Shown: positions 1 through 5,801, counted from the stretch's first letter. The stretch is 9,155 bases of DNA from 2-02-FULL-66-22 sp964576535 (GCA_964576535.1 CAZNWB010000121.1:1-9155), one strand, 5' to 3'. The notes: generated from the sequence alone by a model not told the origin. A program made the numbers and translations.

Positions 1-71
1 TCCGCTTCACGCTGAAGGGAGTCCCGCCCAACGTGACCATCGTCGCCGTCACCCGCGAGGGAAAATCCTGA
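1..71 (+). CDS. C-terminal end of a CusF-like copper-binding protein (5' partial)
   Basis: Only the last 22 codons are present, in the frame starting at base 3 and ending at TGA 69-71. The visible end (RFTLKGVPPNVTIVAVTREG, then KS) closely resembles the end of the CusF-like protein at 7968-8348 (RFTLVAADKDPVIVALRKEG, then SP): the same RFTL strand, an IVAV/IVAL strand and a short basic tail. That pattern is the last two beta-strands of the CusF small beta-barrel, which binds Cu(I)/Ag(I) in the periplasm. The metal-ligand region (His and Met-x-Met) lies outside the window, so copper binding cannot be confirmed. If correct, the copper cluster continues to the left and contains a paralogue of the gene at 7968. 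The next operon's promoter starts 2 bases after the stop. Confidence 0.55.
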   Translation, partial: RFTLKGVPPNVTIVAVTREGKS

Positions 72-72
72 G

Positions 73-102
73 TTGACATTGATGCTCACAAAAGGGTATA
101 GG
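73..102 (+). promoter_or_regulatory. Sigma70-type promoter for the first metal operon
   Basis: A perfect TTGACA (73-78) is followed, after 18 bp, by TATAGG (97-102). The expected transcription start, about 7 nt after the hexamer, is near 109, only about 3 nt before the GTG start at 112. The message would therefore be leaderless or nearly so. The perfect -35 box stands out in this GC-rich sequence and immediately follows the stop codon of the preceding gene. Confidence 0.6.
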
Positions 103-111
103 TAGCGAACT

Positions 112-399
112 GTGAAGCGTACCGTCGGGGTCGGTACCCTGCTCACCCTGCTCCTGTTCGCCCTCGTCCTCGAGGGCATCCCGATTCTCCACGCCCATAC
201 GGGCGAGCAACCGGGGCTCTACAACGAGCAGTGCCCGCTCGCGGGGCTCGCGGCCCATACGGCCGGCGCACCCCTCCCCTCGCACGTTTCCGCCGCAGTC
301 CCCCTGACCGTCAGCCAAACTCCTGATCTCCCCGCTGCTCCGGTCCTCCCTTCTCCGCTTCTCTCATCCGCTGATTCCCGCGCCCCTCCGGCCTGCTAG
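112..399 (+). CDS. CruR-like RAPP arrest-peptide leader (putative metal-sensing upstream ORF), copy 1
   Basis: This 95-residue product starts at GTG. Residues 1-3 (MKR) plus a hydrophobic stretch at about 5-25 form a signal peptide or single membrane anchor. Potential metal ligands follow: His27 and His29 (HAH), Cys41-Pro42 with His49 (Cys-Pro-x6-His), and His58. The C-terminal third is rich in Pro, Ser and Ala and ends in Arg90-Ala-Pro-Pro93, Ala94, Cys95, stop. RAPP is a known ribosome-arrest motif (ApdP-type peptides, and CruR/DUF2946 of Bordetella, where copper sensing by the nascent chain relieves arrest and shuts off a downstream outer-membrane transporter). A paralogue lies at 3694-3993 with RAPP at the identical residue numbers. 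The ORF heads an operon and is followed 90 nt later by an outer-membrane barrel gene. There is no CruR-type CxxC, so the sensed metal (Cu, Zn or Mn) is open. No good Shine-Dalgarno precedes the GTG; AGGT at 100-103 is the best candidate. The coding call is firm because of the paralogue; the regulatory role is inference. Confidence 0.72.
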   Translation: MKRTVGVGTLLTLLLFALVLEGIPILHAHTGEQPGLYNEQCPLAGLAAHTAGAPLPSHVSAAVPLTVSQTPDLPAAPVLPSPLLSSADSRAPPAC

Positions 400-431
400 C
401 TGATCTCTCCGTCGCCATAGCGTTCTGACCC

Positions 432-456
432 GCTCCGGACTCCCGCTGTCCGGAGC
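432..456 (+). promoter_or_regulatory. Hairpin between leader ORF and porin gene
   Basis: A perfect 9-bp inverted repeat (GCTCCGGAC at 432-440 and GTCCGGAGC at 448-456) encloses a 7-nt loop. No T-run follows, so it is not an ordinary intrinsic terminator. It sits between the stop of the leader ORF (399) and the porin Shine-Dalgarno (478-482). Part of its right arm (CCGGAG, 450-455) is also complementary to CTCCGG at 386-391, within the Pro-Pro codons of the RAPP motif. A role in leader-controlled termination or translation is plausible but unproven. Confidence 0.5.
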
Positions 457-477
457 CGCCCCTCAACTCTTATGGAC

Positions 478-482
478 GGAGG
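478..482 (+). promoter_or_regulatory. Shine-Dalgarno deciding the porin start at 490
   Basis: GGAGG lies 7 nt before ATG 490. The upstream in-frame ATG at 472 has no such site and would put the acidic extension MDGGIP in front of a clean signal peptide. The hexamer CGGAGG at 477-482 is exactly complementary to CCTCCG at 385-390, the two Pro codons of RAPP in the leader ORF. Confidence 0.75.
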
Positions 483-489
483 CATCCCC

Positions 490-1896
490 ATGCGTGCACT
501 CGTCGTGGTCTGCTCCCTGCTGGGTCTGGCGCTGGCCCACTCACCAGCCTCGGCCCAGGATGCGGAGGCGTTGCGGAAGGAACTTCAGGAAATGCGTAAA
601 CAGTTCGAGACGATGAAGGACCAGTACCAGAAGGCGATCGACACCATGAGCGACCGGCTCCAACGACTGGAAACTCAGCCGAAGCCCGTGGCGGCCCAGC
701 CCACGGCCCCACCGTCCCCGACGCCGGTGGCGCCGTCGATCCCCTCGGCCGCTGAACTCCTACGGCCGCGCGAGCCGTTCGCCCTCTACGGCGCGGGCGG
801 GAGGGGTCAAAGCCTCTTCGACATGGGCGTCATCGGCGACTTCAGCGGCGACTTCAGCGACAAGAGCAAAAGCAAGTATGGCGGCCTCGCGACCTTCCCC
901 GACCAGCAGCAGCGTGTTTTCCCCCGCGAGATCGAGCTGGGCTTCTACGGGGCCGTCGACCCCTACGCCCGCGCGTACGTCATCATCGAGGGGGGCGAGG
1001 AGTTCGACTCCGACAACCGCAGCTCAACGTTCAACGTCGAGGTGGGGGAAGCGGCGGCGATCATCACCGCGCTGCCCTGGGGCTTCCAGGACAAGTTCGG
1101 GCTGATGCGGAACCGCTTCGGCCTCCTCAACCAGTACCACGACCACGACCTGCCTCAGCCTGACCGCCCGGCCGTCTTGGTGAACTTCTTCGGCCAGGAG
1201 GGTCTCCGTGAAAGCGGTAACGAGCTGTCCTGGGTGCCGGATCTGCCCTTCTACCTCGAGGGCCTCTTCGGCATCTTCAACGGCGACAACGATGTGGCCT
1301 TCGGGAACGCCAGCTTCCGCAATCCTCTGTTCACCGGACGGGTCCGGACGTTCCTCGACTTCGGGGCCTTCGGAGCCCTCCAGCTCGGCCCCTCCGTCGC
1401 GAGCGGAACGACCAGTCAGAACCTCAACAACACCATCTTCGGCTTCGACGCGAAGTACAAGTTCACGCCCGAGGGATGGAGCCGTCCGCTGCTCACTGTA
1501 GCTGGCGAGACTCTCCAGGCCTGGCAGCTGATCCGTACGAGCGAGTTCGTCATCGACCCCGACACCGGCGAGGAACTCGAGACGACGAAGAAAAAGCGAC
1601 AGACACCATTCGGGTACTACGTCTACGCGGAGGTGCAGCCCTTCAAGCGGTGGCTGGGTGGCGTCCGCTACGACAACTCGGAGTACCTCCAGTTTTCCGG
1701 GCGCCAGTGGGCGGTGGAGCCTTACGTCGCCTTCCAGCCGTCGGAGTTCTTGCGCTTCCGCCTGGCCTACAAGCAAACCCACTTCAACGCCCAGGCCGCC
1801 GCCAACCTCGGCGTCCCGAACGGCAGCCAGATCGTGAACGAGTTCTTGCTCCAGGCCTCGTTCATCCTCGGGGCCCATCCGGCGCATCCATTCTAG
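490..1896 (+). CDS. Outer-membrane porin-like beta-barrel with N-terminal coiled coil, metal-uptake associated
   Basis: The 468-residue product has a signal peptide (about 1-22, ending in SAQ), a heptad-like coiled coil (about 24-62) and a Pro/Ala-rich linker (about 64-86). From about 95 to the end there are alternating aromatic/hydrophobic strands typical of a beta-barrel. It ends in Phe468, the usual C-terminal aromatic signal for BAM insertion. The coiled coil followed by a barrel resembles OprP-like porins and proteins often labelled zinc-regulated outer-membrane receptors. There is no TonB box or plug domain of TonB-dependent size. Two His clusters stand out: YHDHD (216-220) in a conserved-looking segment, and His463/His466 in the terminal HPAHPF. 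The gene is 10 nt upstream of a metal-binding ABC component, suggesting it passes a divalent metal (or its complex) through the outer membrane. The substrate is inferred from context only. Confidence 0.72.
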   Translation: MRALVVVCSLLGLALAHSPASAQDAEALRKELQEMRKQFETMKDQYQKAIDTMSDRLQRLETQPKPVAAQPTAPPSPTPVAPSIPSAAELLRPREPFALYGAGGRGQSLFDMGVIGDFSGDFSDKSKSKYGGLATFPDQQQRVFPREIELGFYGAVDPYARAYVIIEGGEEFDSDNRSSTFNVEVGEAAAIITALPWGFQDKFGLMRNRFGLLNQYHDHDLPQPDRPAVLVNFFGQEGLRESGNELSWVPDLPFYLEGLFGIFNGDNDVAFGNASFRNPLFTGRVRTFLDFGAFGALQLGPSVASGTTSQNLNNTIFGFDAKYKFTPEGWSRPLLTVAGETLQAWQLIRTSEFVIDPDTGEELETTKKKRQTPFGYYVYAEVQPFKRWLGGVRYDNSEYLQFSGRQWAVEPYVAFQPSEFLRFRLAYKQTHFNAQAAANLGVPNGSQIVNEFLLQASFILGAHPAHPF

Positions 1897-1906
1897 GAGG
1901 GAGATG

Positions 1907-2830
1907 ATGAGCATTCGACGCGTGATGCAGACGGCCCTCGTTGCCCTTCTCGCCCTCGGCCTTCTTGCCGGGGGCGCCCGCGCCGCCAGCAAGGTACGAG
2001 TCGTGGCCTCCCTGCCAGACCTGAAGGCGCTCACGGAGGCCGTCGGCGGCGACCTCGTGGAGGTCGACAGCTTGGCCCGGGGGACCCAGAACCCGCACGA
2101 CATCGAGGTGCGGCCGAGCCTGATGCTCAAGCTCCGCCGCGCCGACCTCCTCGTGCGCAACGGCGCCGGGGGGGATCCGTGGGTGGAGCCGCTCCTCATG
2201 GGCTCCCAGAACTCGCAGATCTTCCCGGGCGCGCCCGGCTACGTCGACGCCTCGGTGGGCGTGCGGATCCTCGCCCCCACGGGTCCCGTCGACCGCTCTC
2301 GCGGCGACGTCCATCCCGAGGGCAACCCGCACTACACGCTCGACCCCGCGACCGCGGCGCAGGTCACCCAGAACATCGTCGATGGCCTCAAGCGCGTAGC
2401 GGCGGAGAACGCGGCGAAGTTCGAGGAGCAGCGCCGCGCCTTCCTGGCCCGGCTCGATAGCGACATGGCCCGCTGGCAGAAGGCGATGGAGCCGGTGCGC
2501 GGCAGCCGCGTGGTCACCTACCACGGGGAAGGCTTCAACTACTTTCTCGCCCGTTTCGGCCTCGCCTTGGTCGGCTCGATCGAGGATCGCCCCGGGATTC
2601 CGCCGTCGCCCGCTCATCTGGCGAGCTTGATCCGGCAGATGAAGGACCAGAACGTGAAGGCGGTGATCTCCGAACCCTGGGCCGATCGCAAGACAGTCGA
2701 TCTGGTCGCTCGTGACAGCGGAGCGCGAGTGCTGGTGCTACCCTCCGCCGTGGGTGGCGTGAAAGGGATCGATACGTACGTGCAGATGATCGACTACAGC
2801 GTGAACATGCTGGCGCAAGCGCTCCGATAG
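1907..2830 (+). CDS. Metal ABC transporter substrate-binding protein (ZnuA/TroA family)
   Basis: This 307-residue periplasmic binding protein belongs to the cluster A-I (Zn/Mn/Fe) family. The signal peptide covers about 1-26 (GGARA). Family hallmarks are visible: VVASLPDLKALTEAVGGDLV at about 32-51, and the ligand motifs NPHD (His64), NPHYTLDP (His142), TYHGEGFNYF (His206) and SEPWADRK (Glu256/Asp260). These match the three-His plus acidic site of TroA-like proteins. A long His-rich loop, common in zinc-specific ZnuA, is absent; only His136 lies near that position (GDVHPEGNPH). Zn, Mn or another metal cannot be separated from sequence. GGAGG at 1896-1900 is 6 nt before ATG 1907, so that start is preferred over ATG 1904. 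It lies between the porin and the permease genes in one operon and would hand metal to that permease. Confidence 0.88.
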   Translation: MSIRRVMQTALVALLALGLLAGGARAASKVRVVASLPDLKALTEAVGGDLVEVDSLARGTQNPHDIEVRPSLMLKLRRADLLVRNGAGGDPWVEPLLMGSQNSQIFPGAPGYVDASVGVRILAPTGPVDRSRGDVHPEGNPHYTLDPATAAQVTQNIVDGLKRVAAENAAKFEEQRRAFLARLDSDMARWQKAMEPVRGSRVVTYHGEGFNYFLARFGLALVGSIEDRPGIPPSPAHLASLIRQMKDQNVKAVISEPWADRKTVDLVARDSGARVLVLPSAVGGVKGIDTYVQMIDYSVNMLAQALR

Positions 2831-2847
2831 AAAGGAGCAGCGAAAGG

Positions 2848-3681
2848 ATGACAAGCGATCTGCTGTCCCTGCTCTGGGTGCCGTTCCTGATGTGCCTCGT
2901 GCTCACAGGCATTCACGCCTATCTGGGCTTCCACGTGATCGCCCGTGAGGTGGTGTTCGTGGACATCGCCATGGCCCAGATCGCGGCGCTCGGCGCGACG
3001 GCGGCGTTTCTGGTTGGCTTCGATCTCGAGTCGTGGGTGTCCTATGCGTTTGGTCTCGGCTTCACCACCCTCGGGGCGGTAGTCTTGTCGCTGACCCGGA
3101 GCCGTCAGCGCCAAGTGTCCCAGGAGGCGGTGATCGGAGTGATCTATGCGGTCTCGGCCGCCGCCGCCGTCCTGCTCTCAGACCGCGCGCCGCACGGTGT
3201 CGAGCACATCCGTGCCATGCTCGTCGGGAGCATTCTCTCCGTCCGGGGCCATGATGTCCTGAAGGTGGGATCGCTCTACGCGATCATCGGGGCACTGCAC
3301 TGGTTCTGCCGGCGCCCCTTCTTCCTGATCTCCGAGTCGCCCGAACAGGCGTATGCGGAAGGCTGGCGAGTCCGTCTCTGGGACTTCCTCTTCTACGCCT
3401 CCTTTGGCGTGGTCGTGACCAGTTCGGTCCGCATCGCGGGCGTCCTGCTAGTCTTCTCCTATCTGATCGTCCCCGCCCTGGCCGGACTGGCAGTGGGTCA
3501 GCGCATTGCAACCCGCCTCCTCATCGGCTGGGCGTTCGGGACGGTCGTAAGCGTGGTCGGCATAGCCGGTTCGGCGGTGTTTGACCTCCCCACGGGGGCC
3601 ACGGTGGTCTGCGCCTTCGGGCTCGTGCTCCTCGCCTGGTGGGGGCTCACGGAATTCACGAAGCGGCGAAGAACCGTGTAG
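2848..3681 (+). CDS. Metal ABC transporter permease (ABC-3 family, ZnuB-like)
   Basis: The 277-residue inner-membrane protein has about 8-9 hydrophobic segments (roughly 6-27, 37-56, 63-83, 95-111, 138-155, 178-193, 196-215, 221-243, 249-267). The segment GFHVIAREVVFVDIAMAQIA (27-46) and the RIAGVLLVFSYLIVPALAG stretch (195-213) are characteristic of ABC-3 permeases of ZnuB/MntB/TroC type. It ends in a basic cytoplasmic tail (TKRRRTV). AAAGGAG at 2831-2837 precedes ATG 2848 by 10 nt, and the gene is 17 nt downstream of the binding-protein gene, so both are one operon. The usual partner ATPase (ZnuC) is not encoded next to it; the next gene is the second leader ORF. The ATPase must lie elsewhere or be shared with another transporter. 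Confidence 0.9.
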   Translation: MTSDLLSLLWVPFLMCLVLTGIHAYLGFHVIAREVVFVDIAMAQIAALGATAAFLVGFDLESWVSYAFGLGFTTLGAVVLSLTRSRQRQVSQEAVIGVIYAVSAAAAVLLSDRAPHGVEHIRAMLVGSILSVRGHDVLKVGSLYAIIGALHWFCRRPFFLISESPEQAYAEGWRVRLWDFLFYASFGVVVTSSVRIAGVLLVFSYLIVPALAGLAVGQRIATRLLIGWAFGTVVSVVGIAGSAVFDLPTGATVVCAFGLVLLAWWGLTEFTKRRRTV

Positions 3682-3684
3682 AAT
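3655..3684 (+). promoter_or_regulatory. Candidate promoter for the copper operon
   Basis: TTCACG (3655-3660, 4/6 to consensus) and TAGAAT (3679-3684, 5/6) are separated by 18 bp and overlap the end of the permease gene. The hexamer ends 9 nt before ATG 3694, the same spacing as the TATAGG upstream of GTG 112. Transcription would start near 3691, giving a nearly leaderless message. Read-through from the upstream operon is also possible. Confidence 0.45.
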
Positions 3685-3693
3685 AGCTTCGCG

Positions 3694-3993
3694 ATGAGGC
3701 ACAGGCTCGGTAAGTTGCTCGGGGCCCTGACGGCCGCCCTGTTTGCCGCCTATCTGGTCGCGCTCCCGCCGCACCTCGTCCACCACCTCTTCGACGAGAA
3801 CCACGGTCGCCCGGCCTGCCCCCACCTTACCCAGAGCCAGCACACCCCGGAGCTTCAGCCTGATCCGCCGACCCTGACGCCGCCCGTCCAGATCGCAACT
3901 GTTCAAGTTCTCTCTCCTGGAGTTTCGCTTCCGTCTGCCAACCTGCCGCTCAGCCGTCCCCGCGCCCCACCCTACTGCACACCCTCCGTCTAG
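3694..3993 (+). CDS. CruR-like RAPP arrest-peptide leader (putative metal-sensing upstream ORF), copy 2
   Basis: This 99-residue product has a basic N-terminus (MRHR), a hydrophobic segment (about 8-24) and a His/Cys-rich middle: His27, His30-His31, His37, then Cys42-Pro43-His44 with His50 (Cys-Pro-x6-His). A Pro-rich region leads to Arg90-Ala-Pro-Pro93, Tyr94, Cys95 and a four-residue tail. The alignment with the ORF at 112-399 is striking: His27, the Cys-Pro-x6-His motif and RAPP-x-Cys fall at the same or nearly the same residue numbers, although the remaining sequence differs. RAPP is an established arrest motif, and CruR/DUF2946 leaders head copper operons. Here the ORF heads the barrel-copC-copD operon, with its stop 81 nt before the barrel gene. 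No Shine-Dalgarno is visible. The function is inferred; the alternative is a small secreted metal-binding protein. Confidence 0.72.
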   Translation: MRHRLGKLLGALTAALFAAYLVALPPHLVHHLFDENHGRPACPHLTQSQHTPELQPDPPTLTPPVQIATVQVLSPGVSLPSANLPLSRPRAPPYCTPSV

Positions 3994-4022
3994 GTTCTCG
4001 ACCCATCTTGAACCACTGAACT

Positions 4023-4060
4023 GAGCGGGACTTTCCCGTCCGGGGAAAAGTCGCCCGCTC
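4023..4060 (+). promoter_or_regulatory. Long imperfect hairpin before the barrel gene of the copper operon
   Basis: GAGCGGG (4023-4029) pairs with CCCGCTC (4054-4060), ACTTT (4030-4034) with AAAGT (4047-4051), and CCC (4035-4037) with GGG (4043-4045). That makes about 15 bp, with a 2-nt bulge (4052-4053), a 1-nt bulge (4046) and a short loop. No T-run follows. The stem ends only 3 nt before the Shine-Dalgarno (4064-4068), so it can influence ribosome access or act as a protein or RNA regulatory site. It occupies the same place as the hairpin at 432-456 in the first operon. Confidence 0.6.
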
Positions 4061-4063
4061 GTG

Positions 4064-4068
4064 GGAGG
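4064..4068 (+). promoter_or_regulatory. Shine-Dalgarno deciding the barrel start at 4075
   Basis: GGAGG lies 6 nt before ATG 4075. The in-frame GTG at 4069 would touch this site, so ATG 4075 is the likely start. Confidence 0.75.
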
Positions 4069-4074
4069 GTGTCG

Positions 4075-5052
4075 ATGAAACTCAAATTTGTCTTGGTGGC
4101 TTTCCTTTGTGTGGGAATGGTCGCAACCGGGGCCGGATTAGCCTCAGCCCACGGGCTCGCGGGAAAGCGGTTCTTCCCCACAACGCTTGCAGTGGATGAC
4201 CCGTTTGTGTCCGACGAGCTGTCGCTGCCGCTGGTCTCCCACATCAAGGAGCCCGCGAGCGGCGAGGAGCCCGCGACGGTGAGGACTGAAATTTCCGGGG
4301 ACTGGGCCAAGCGCATCACCCCGAACTTGGGGTTTTCCCTTGGGGGAACGCTCCTCCACCTGAACCCCGACGAGGGGTCGTCCCAGACAGGATGGGACAA
4401 CATGGAGGTGGGCCTCAAGTACCAGTTCTTCAAGAGCGACGTCCATGAGACGATCCTGTCCCTGGGGCTTGGCTGGGAGGTCGGCGGCACCGGGCAGAAG
4501 AGGGTGGGAGCCGACTCGTTCGACACGGTAGTGCCGGCGTTTCTCTTCGGTAAGGGGTTCGGCGACCTGCCCGACGCCGTGTGGTTCTTGAAACCGTTCG
4601 CCGTCACCGGGTCCTTCGGCGCCCGAATCCCGACGCGCCAGGTGACGCGGAAGATCACCACGACGTTCAACGAGGATACAGGAGAGTTCGAGGCCGAGGT
4701 CGAAAAGGAGCGGAATCCGAACGTCTTCGAGTGGGGGATCGTGTTCGAATACAGCTTCCCGTACCTCCAGTCGTTCGTTAGAGATGTCGGCCTCCCGAAG
4801 CCGTTCAGCCAGATGATCCTGGTGGTCGAGCTGGCGTACGAGAATCCCCTTGATCGCGGCCAGGCAGGCAAGACCACCGGCACCGTGAACCCCGGCGTGA
4901 TCTGGGCCGGCAAGTACTTTCAGATTGGGGTTGAAGCCATTGTTCCCGTGAACGAGCGGACGGGGAAGAACGTCGGCTTCCGGAGCGTCCTCCACTTCTT
5001 CCTGGACGATCTCTTCCCGAAGAGCCTCGGCCGTCCCCTCTTCGGCAATTGA
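4075..5052 (+). CDS. Outer-membrane beta-barrel protein of unknown substrate, copper-cluster associated
   Basis: The 325-residue exported protein has a signal peptide of about 25 residues (ending GLASA), giving a mature N-terminus HGLAGKRFFP. The rest alternates Gly/aromatic-rich amphipathic strands and polar turns (for example LGFSLGGTLLHL at 85-96, LSLGLGWEVGG at 128-138, FQIGVEAIVPVN at 282-293, GFRSVLHFFLDDLFP at 301-315), as in medium-sized outer-membrane barrels related to phenol-degradation MetA-like or channel proteins. It has no Cys after the signal peptide and no obvious enzyme motif. It is the first structural gene after the second leader ORF and overlaps functionally with copC, whose start is 2 nt after its stop. 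By context it may let copper across the outer membrane. I do not recognise a named family with certainty. Confidence 0.65.
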   Translation: MKLKFVLVAFLCVGMVATGAGLASAHGLAGKRFFPTTLAVDDPFVSDELSLPLVSHIKEPASGEEPATVRTEISGDWAKRITPNLGFSLGGTLLHLNPDEGSSQTGWDNMEVGLKYQFFKSDVHETILSLGLGWEVGGTGQKRVGADSFDTVVPAFLFGKGFGDLPDAVWFLKPFAVTGSFGARIPTRQVTRKITTTFNEDTGEFEAEVEKERNPNVFEWGIVFEYSFPYLQSFVRDVGLPKPFSQMILVVELAYENPLDRGQAGKTTGTVNPGVIWAGKYFQIGVEAIVPVNERTGKNVGFRSVLHFFLDDLFPKSLGRPLFGN

Positions 5053-5054
5053 CC

Positions 5055-5420
5055 ATGACAGGCTTCAGATTGGTGGGTCTCGCCCTGGCCGTCCTCCTCT
5101 GGGGGGCGGCCGGGGCGGGCGCTCATGCCTTCCTCGACCGCGCCGATCCCAGGGTCGGGAGCACGGTCAGAACGCCCCCGACCCAGGTCAGGGTCTGGTT
5201 CACGGAGAGCCTCGAGCCTGCGTTCAGCAGCGTACAGGTCCTCAACGAGGCGGGCGAGCGGGTGGACAAGGGAGACGGTCAGGTGGATCCTTCCAACCTC
5301 GCGCTGCTCAGGATCTCTCTCCCGTCGCTGCCGCCCGGGACCTACAAAGTGATCTGGCGCGTGCTGTCCGTGGATAGCCATGTTACCCATGGGGACTTCA
5401 CCTTTCGGGTAGCTCCGTGA
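5055..5420 (+). CDS. copC: Periplasmic copper-binding protein CopC
   Basis: The 121-residue product has a signal peptide ending GAGA at about residue 23, leaving mature N-terminal His24 (HAFLDRADP). An N-terminal His is the hallmark Cu(II) ligand of CopC. The second part of that site is in VDSHVTHGDFTF, where an Asp-x-His pair supplies the other Cu(II) ligands. The internal PPTQVRVWFTESLEP and LPPGTYKVIWRVLS segments are standard CopC/YobA Ig-like strands. There is no Met-rich Cu(I) loop, so this is the Cu(II)-only type. CopC works with CopD, found three genes downstream as part of a fusion. The start has no clear Shine-Dalgarno. TTG 5049 overlaps the upstream stop; ATG 5055 follows it by 2 nt, indicating translational coupling with the barrel gene. 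Confidence 0.92.
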   Translation: MTGFRLVGLALAVLLWGAAGAGAHAFLDRADPRVGSTVRTPPTQVRVWFTESLEPAFSSVQVLNEAGERVDKGDGQVDPSNLALLRISLPSLPPGTYKVIWRVLSVDSHVTHGDFTFRVAP

Positions 5421-5434
5421 TGCGGAGGGGCGGT

Positions 5435-5443
5435 GGAGGGAGG
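5435..5443 (+). promoter_or_regulatory. Shine-Dalgarno deciding the cupin start at 5453
   Basis: GGAGGGAGG ends 9 nt before GTG 5453, where a clean signal peptide begins. The alternative ATG 5420, overlapping the copC stop, would add a Gly/Arg-rich stretch encoded by this site itself. Confidence 0.7.
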
Positions 5444-5452
5444 ATTGAGACC

Positions 5453-5797
5453 GTGACAAAGCGCGCGCTGCTGACTGCCCTCCTCGTCGGAACACTCCTG
5501 CCGAATGGCGTGGTGAGCGCCCAGCCTCCCGAACGTCATCTTGCGCTGGACAACGACTCGATCCGAGTGGCCCTCCTCACCTACCAACCCGGCGCCGGCA
5601 GCGGCCGACACCTCGGGCTGGAGCCGGAGCTCGGCATCGTGCTTGAGGGAGAGGTGAGGCTGGAGACCCCGAAGGGCGTGGAAACCTTCAGAGCGGGGAG
5701 CGCGTACTGGATTCCGAGCCTGACGCCCCATGATGTCAGAAACGAAAGCGAGCACCCGGCAAAGGTCTGGGACATGCTCATCAAGCGTTGCGAATGA
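5453..5797 (+). CDS. Secreted single-domain cupin
   Basis: The 114-residue product has a signal peptide (about 1-23, ending VVSA) followed by one cupin fold. Cupin motif 1 is recognisable as PGAGSGRHLGLEPELGIVLE (46-65), with His53 and Glu58/Glu60, but the usual second His of HxH is missing. Motif 2 is RAGSAYWIPSLTPHDVRN (80-97), with His93. Such a site could bind a metal with fewer ligands, or act as a non-catalytic ligand- or metal-binding barrel. Placement between copC and the small membrane protein upstream of copD suggests a role in periplasmic copper handling, but no specific reaction can be named. It ends in Cys113-Glu114. The start is GTG 5453, chosen for its strong Shine-Dalgarno. 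Confidence 0.8.
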   Translation: MTKRALLTALLVGTLLPNGVVSAQPPERHLALDNDSIRVALLTYQPGAGSGRHLGLEPELGIVLEGEVRLETPKGVETFRAGSAYWIPSLTPHDVRNESEHPAKVWDMLIKRCE

Positions 5798-5801
5798 TCA
5801 A

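Noticed and set aside
432..456. Intrinsic terminator after the first leader ORF
   Set aside because: The stem is perfect but no T-run follows, so it does not fit a classical Rho-independent terminator. It is kept as a regulatory hairpin; the same reasoning applies to 4023-4060.
1024..2199. A 391-residue open frame on the minus strand, opposite the porin and binding-protein genes
   Set aside because: It is a shadow of two real genes; the translation is Arg/Glu/Val-rich without domains, and it crosses the gene junction.
5730..5801. N-terminal extension of the 76-residue protein into the cupin gene
   Set aside because: It would overlap the cupin by 68 bases and place a polar stretch before the signal-like segment; ATG 5802 is the simpler start.
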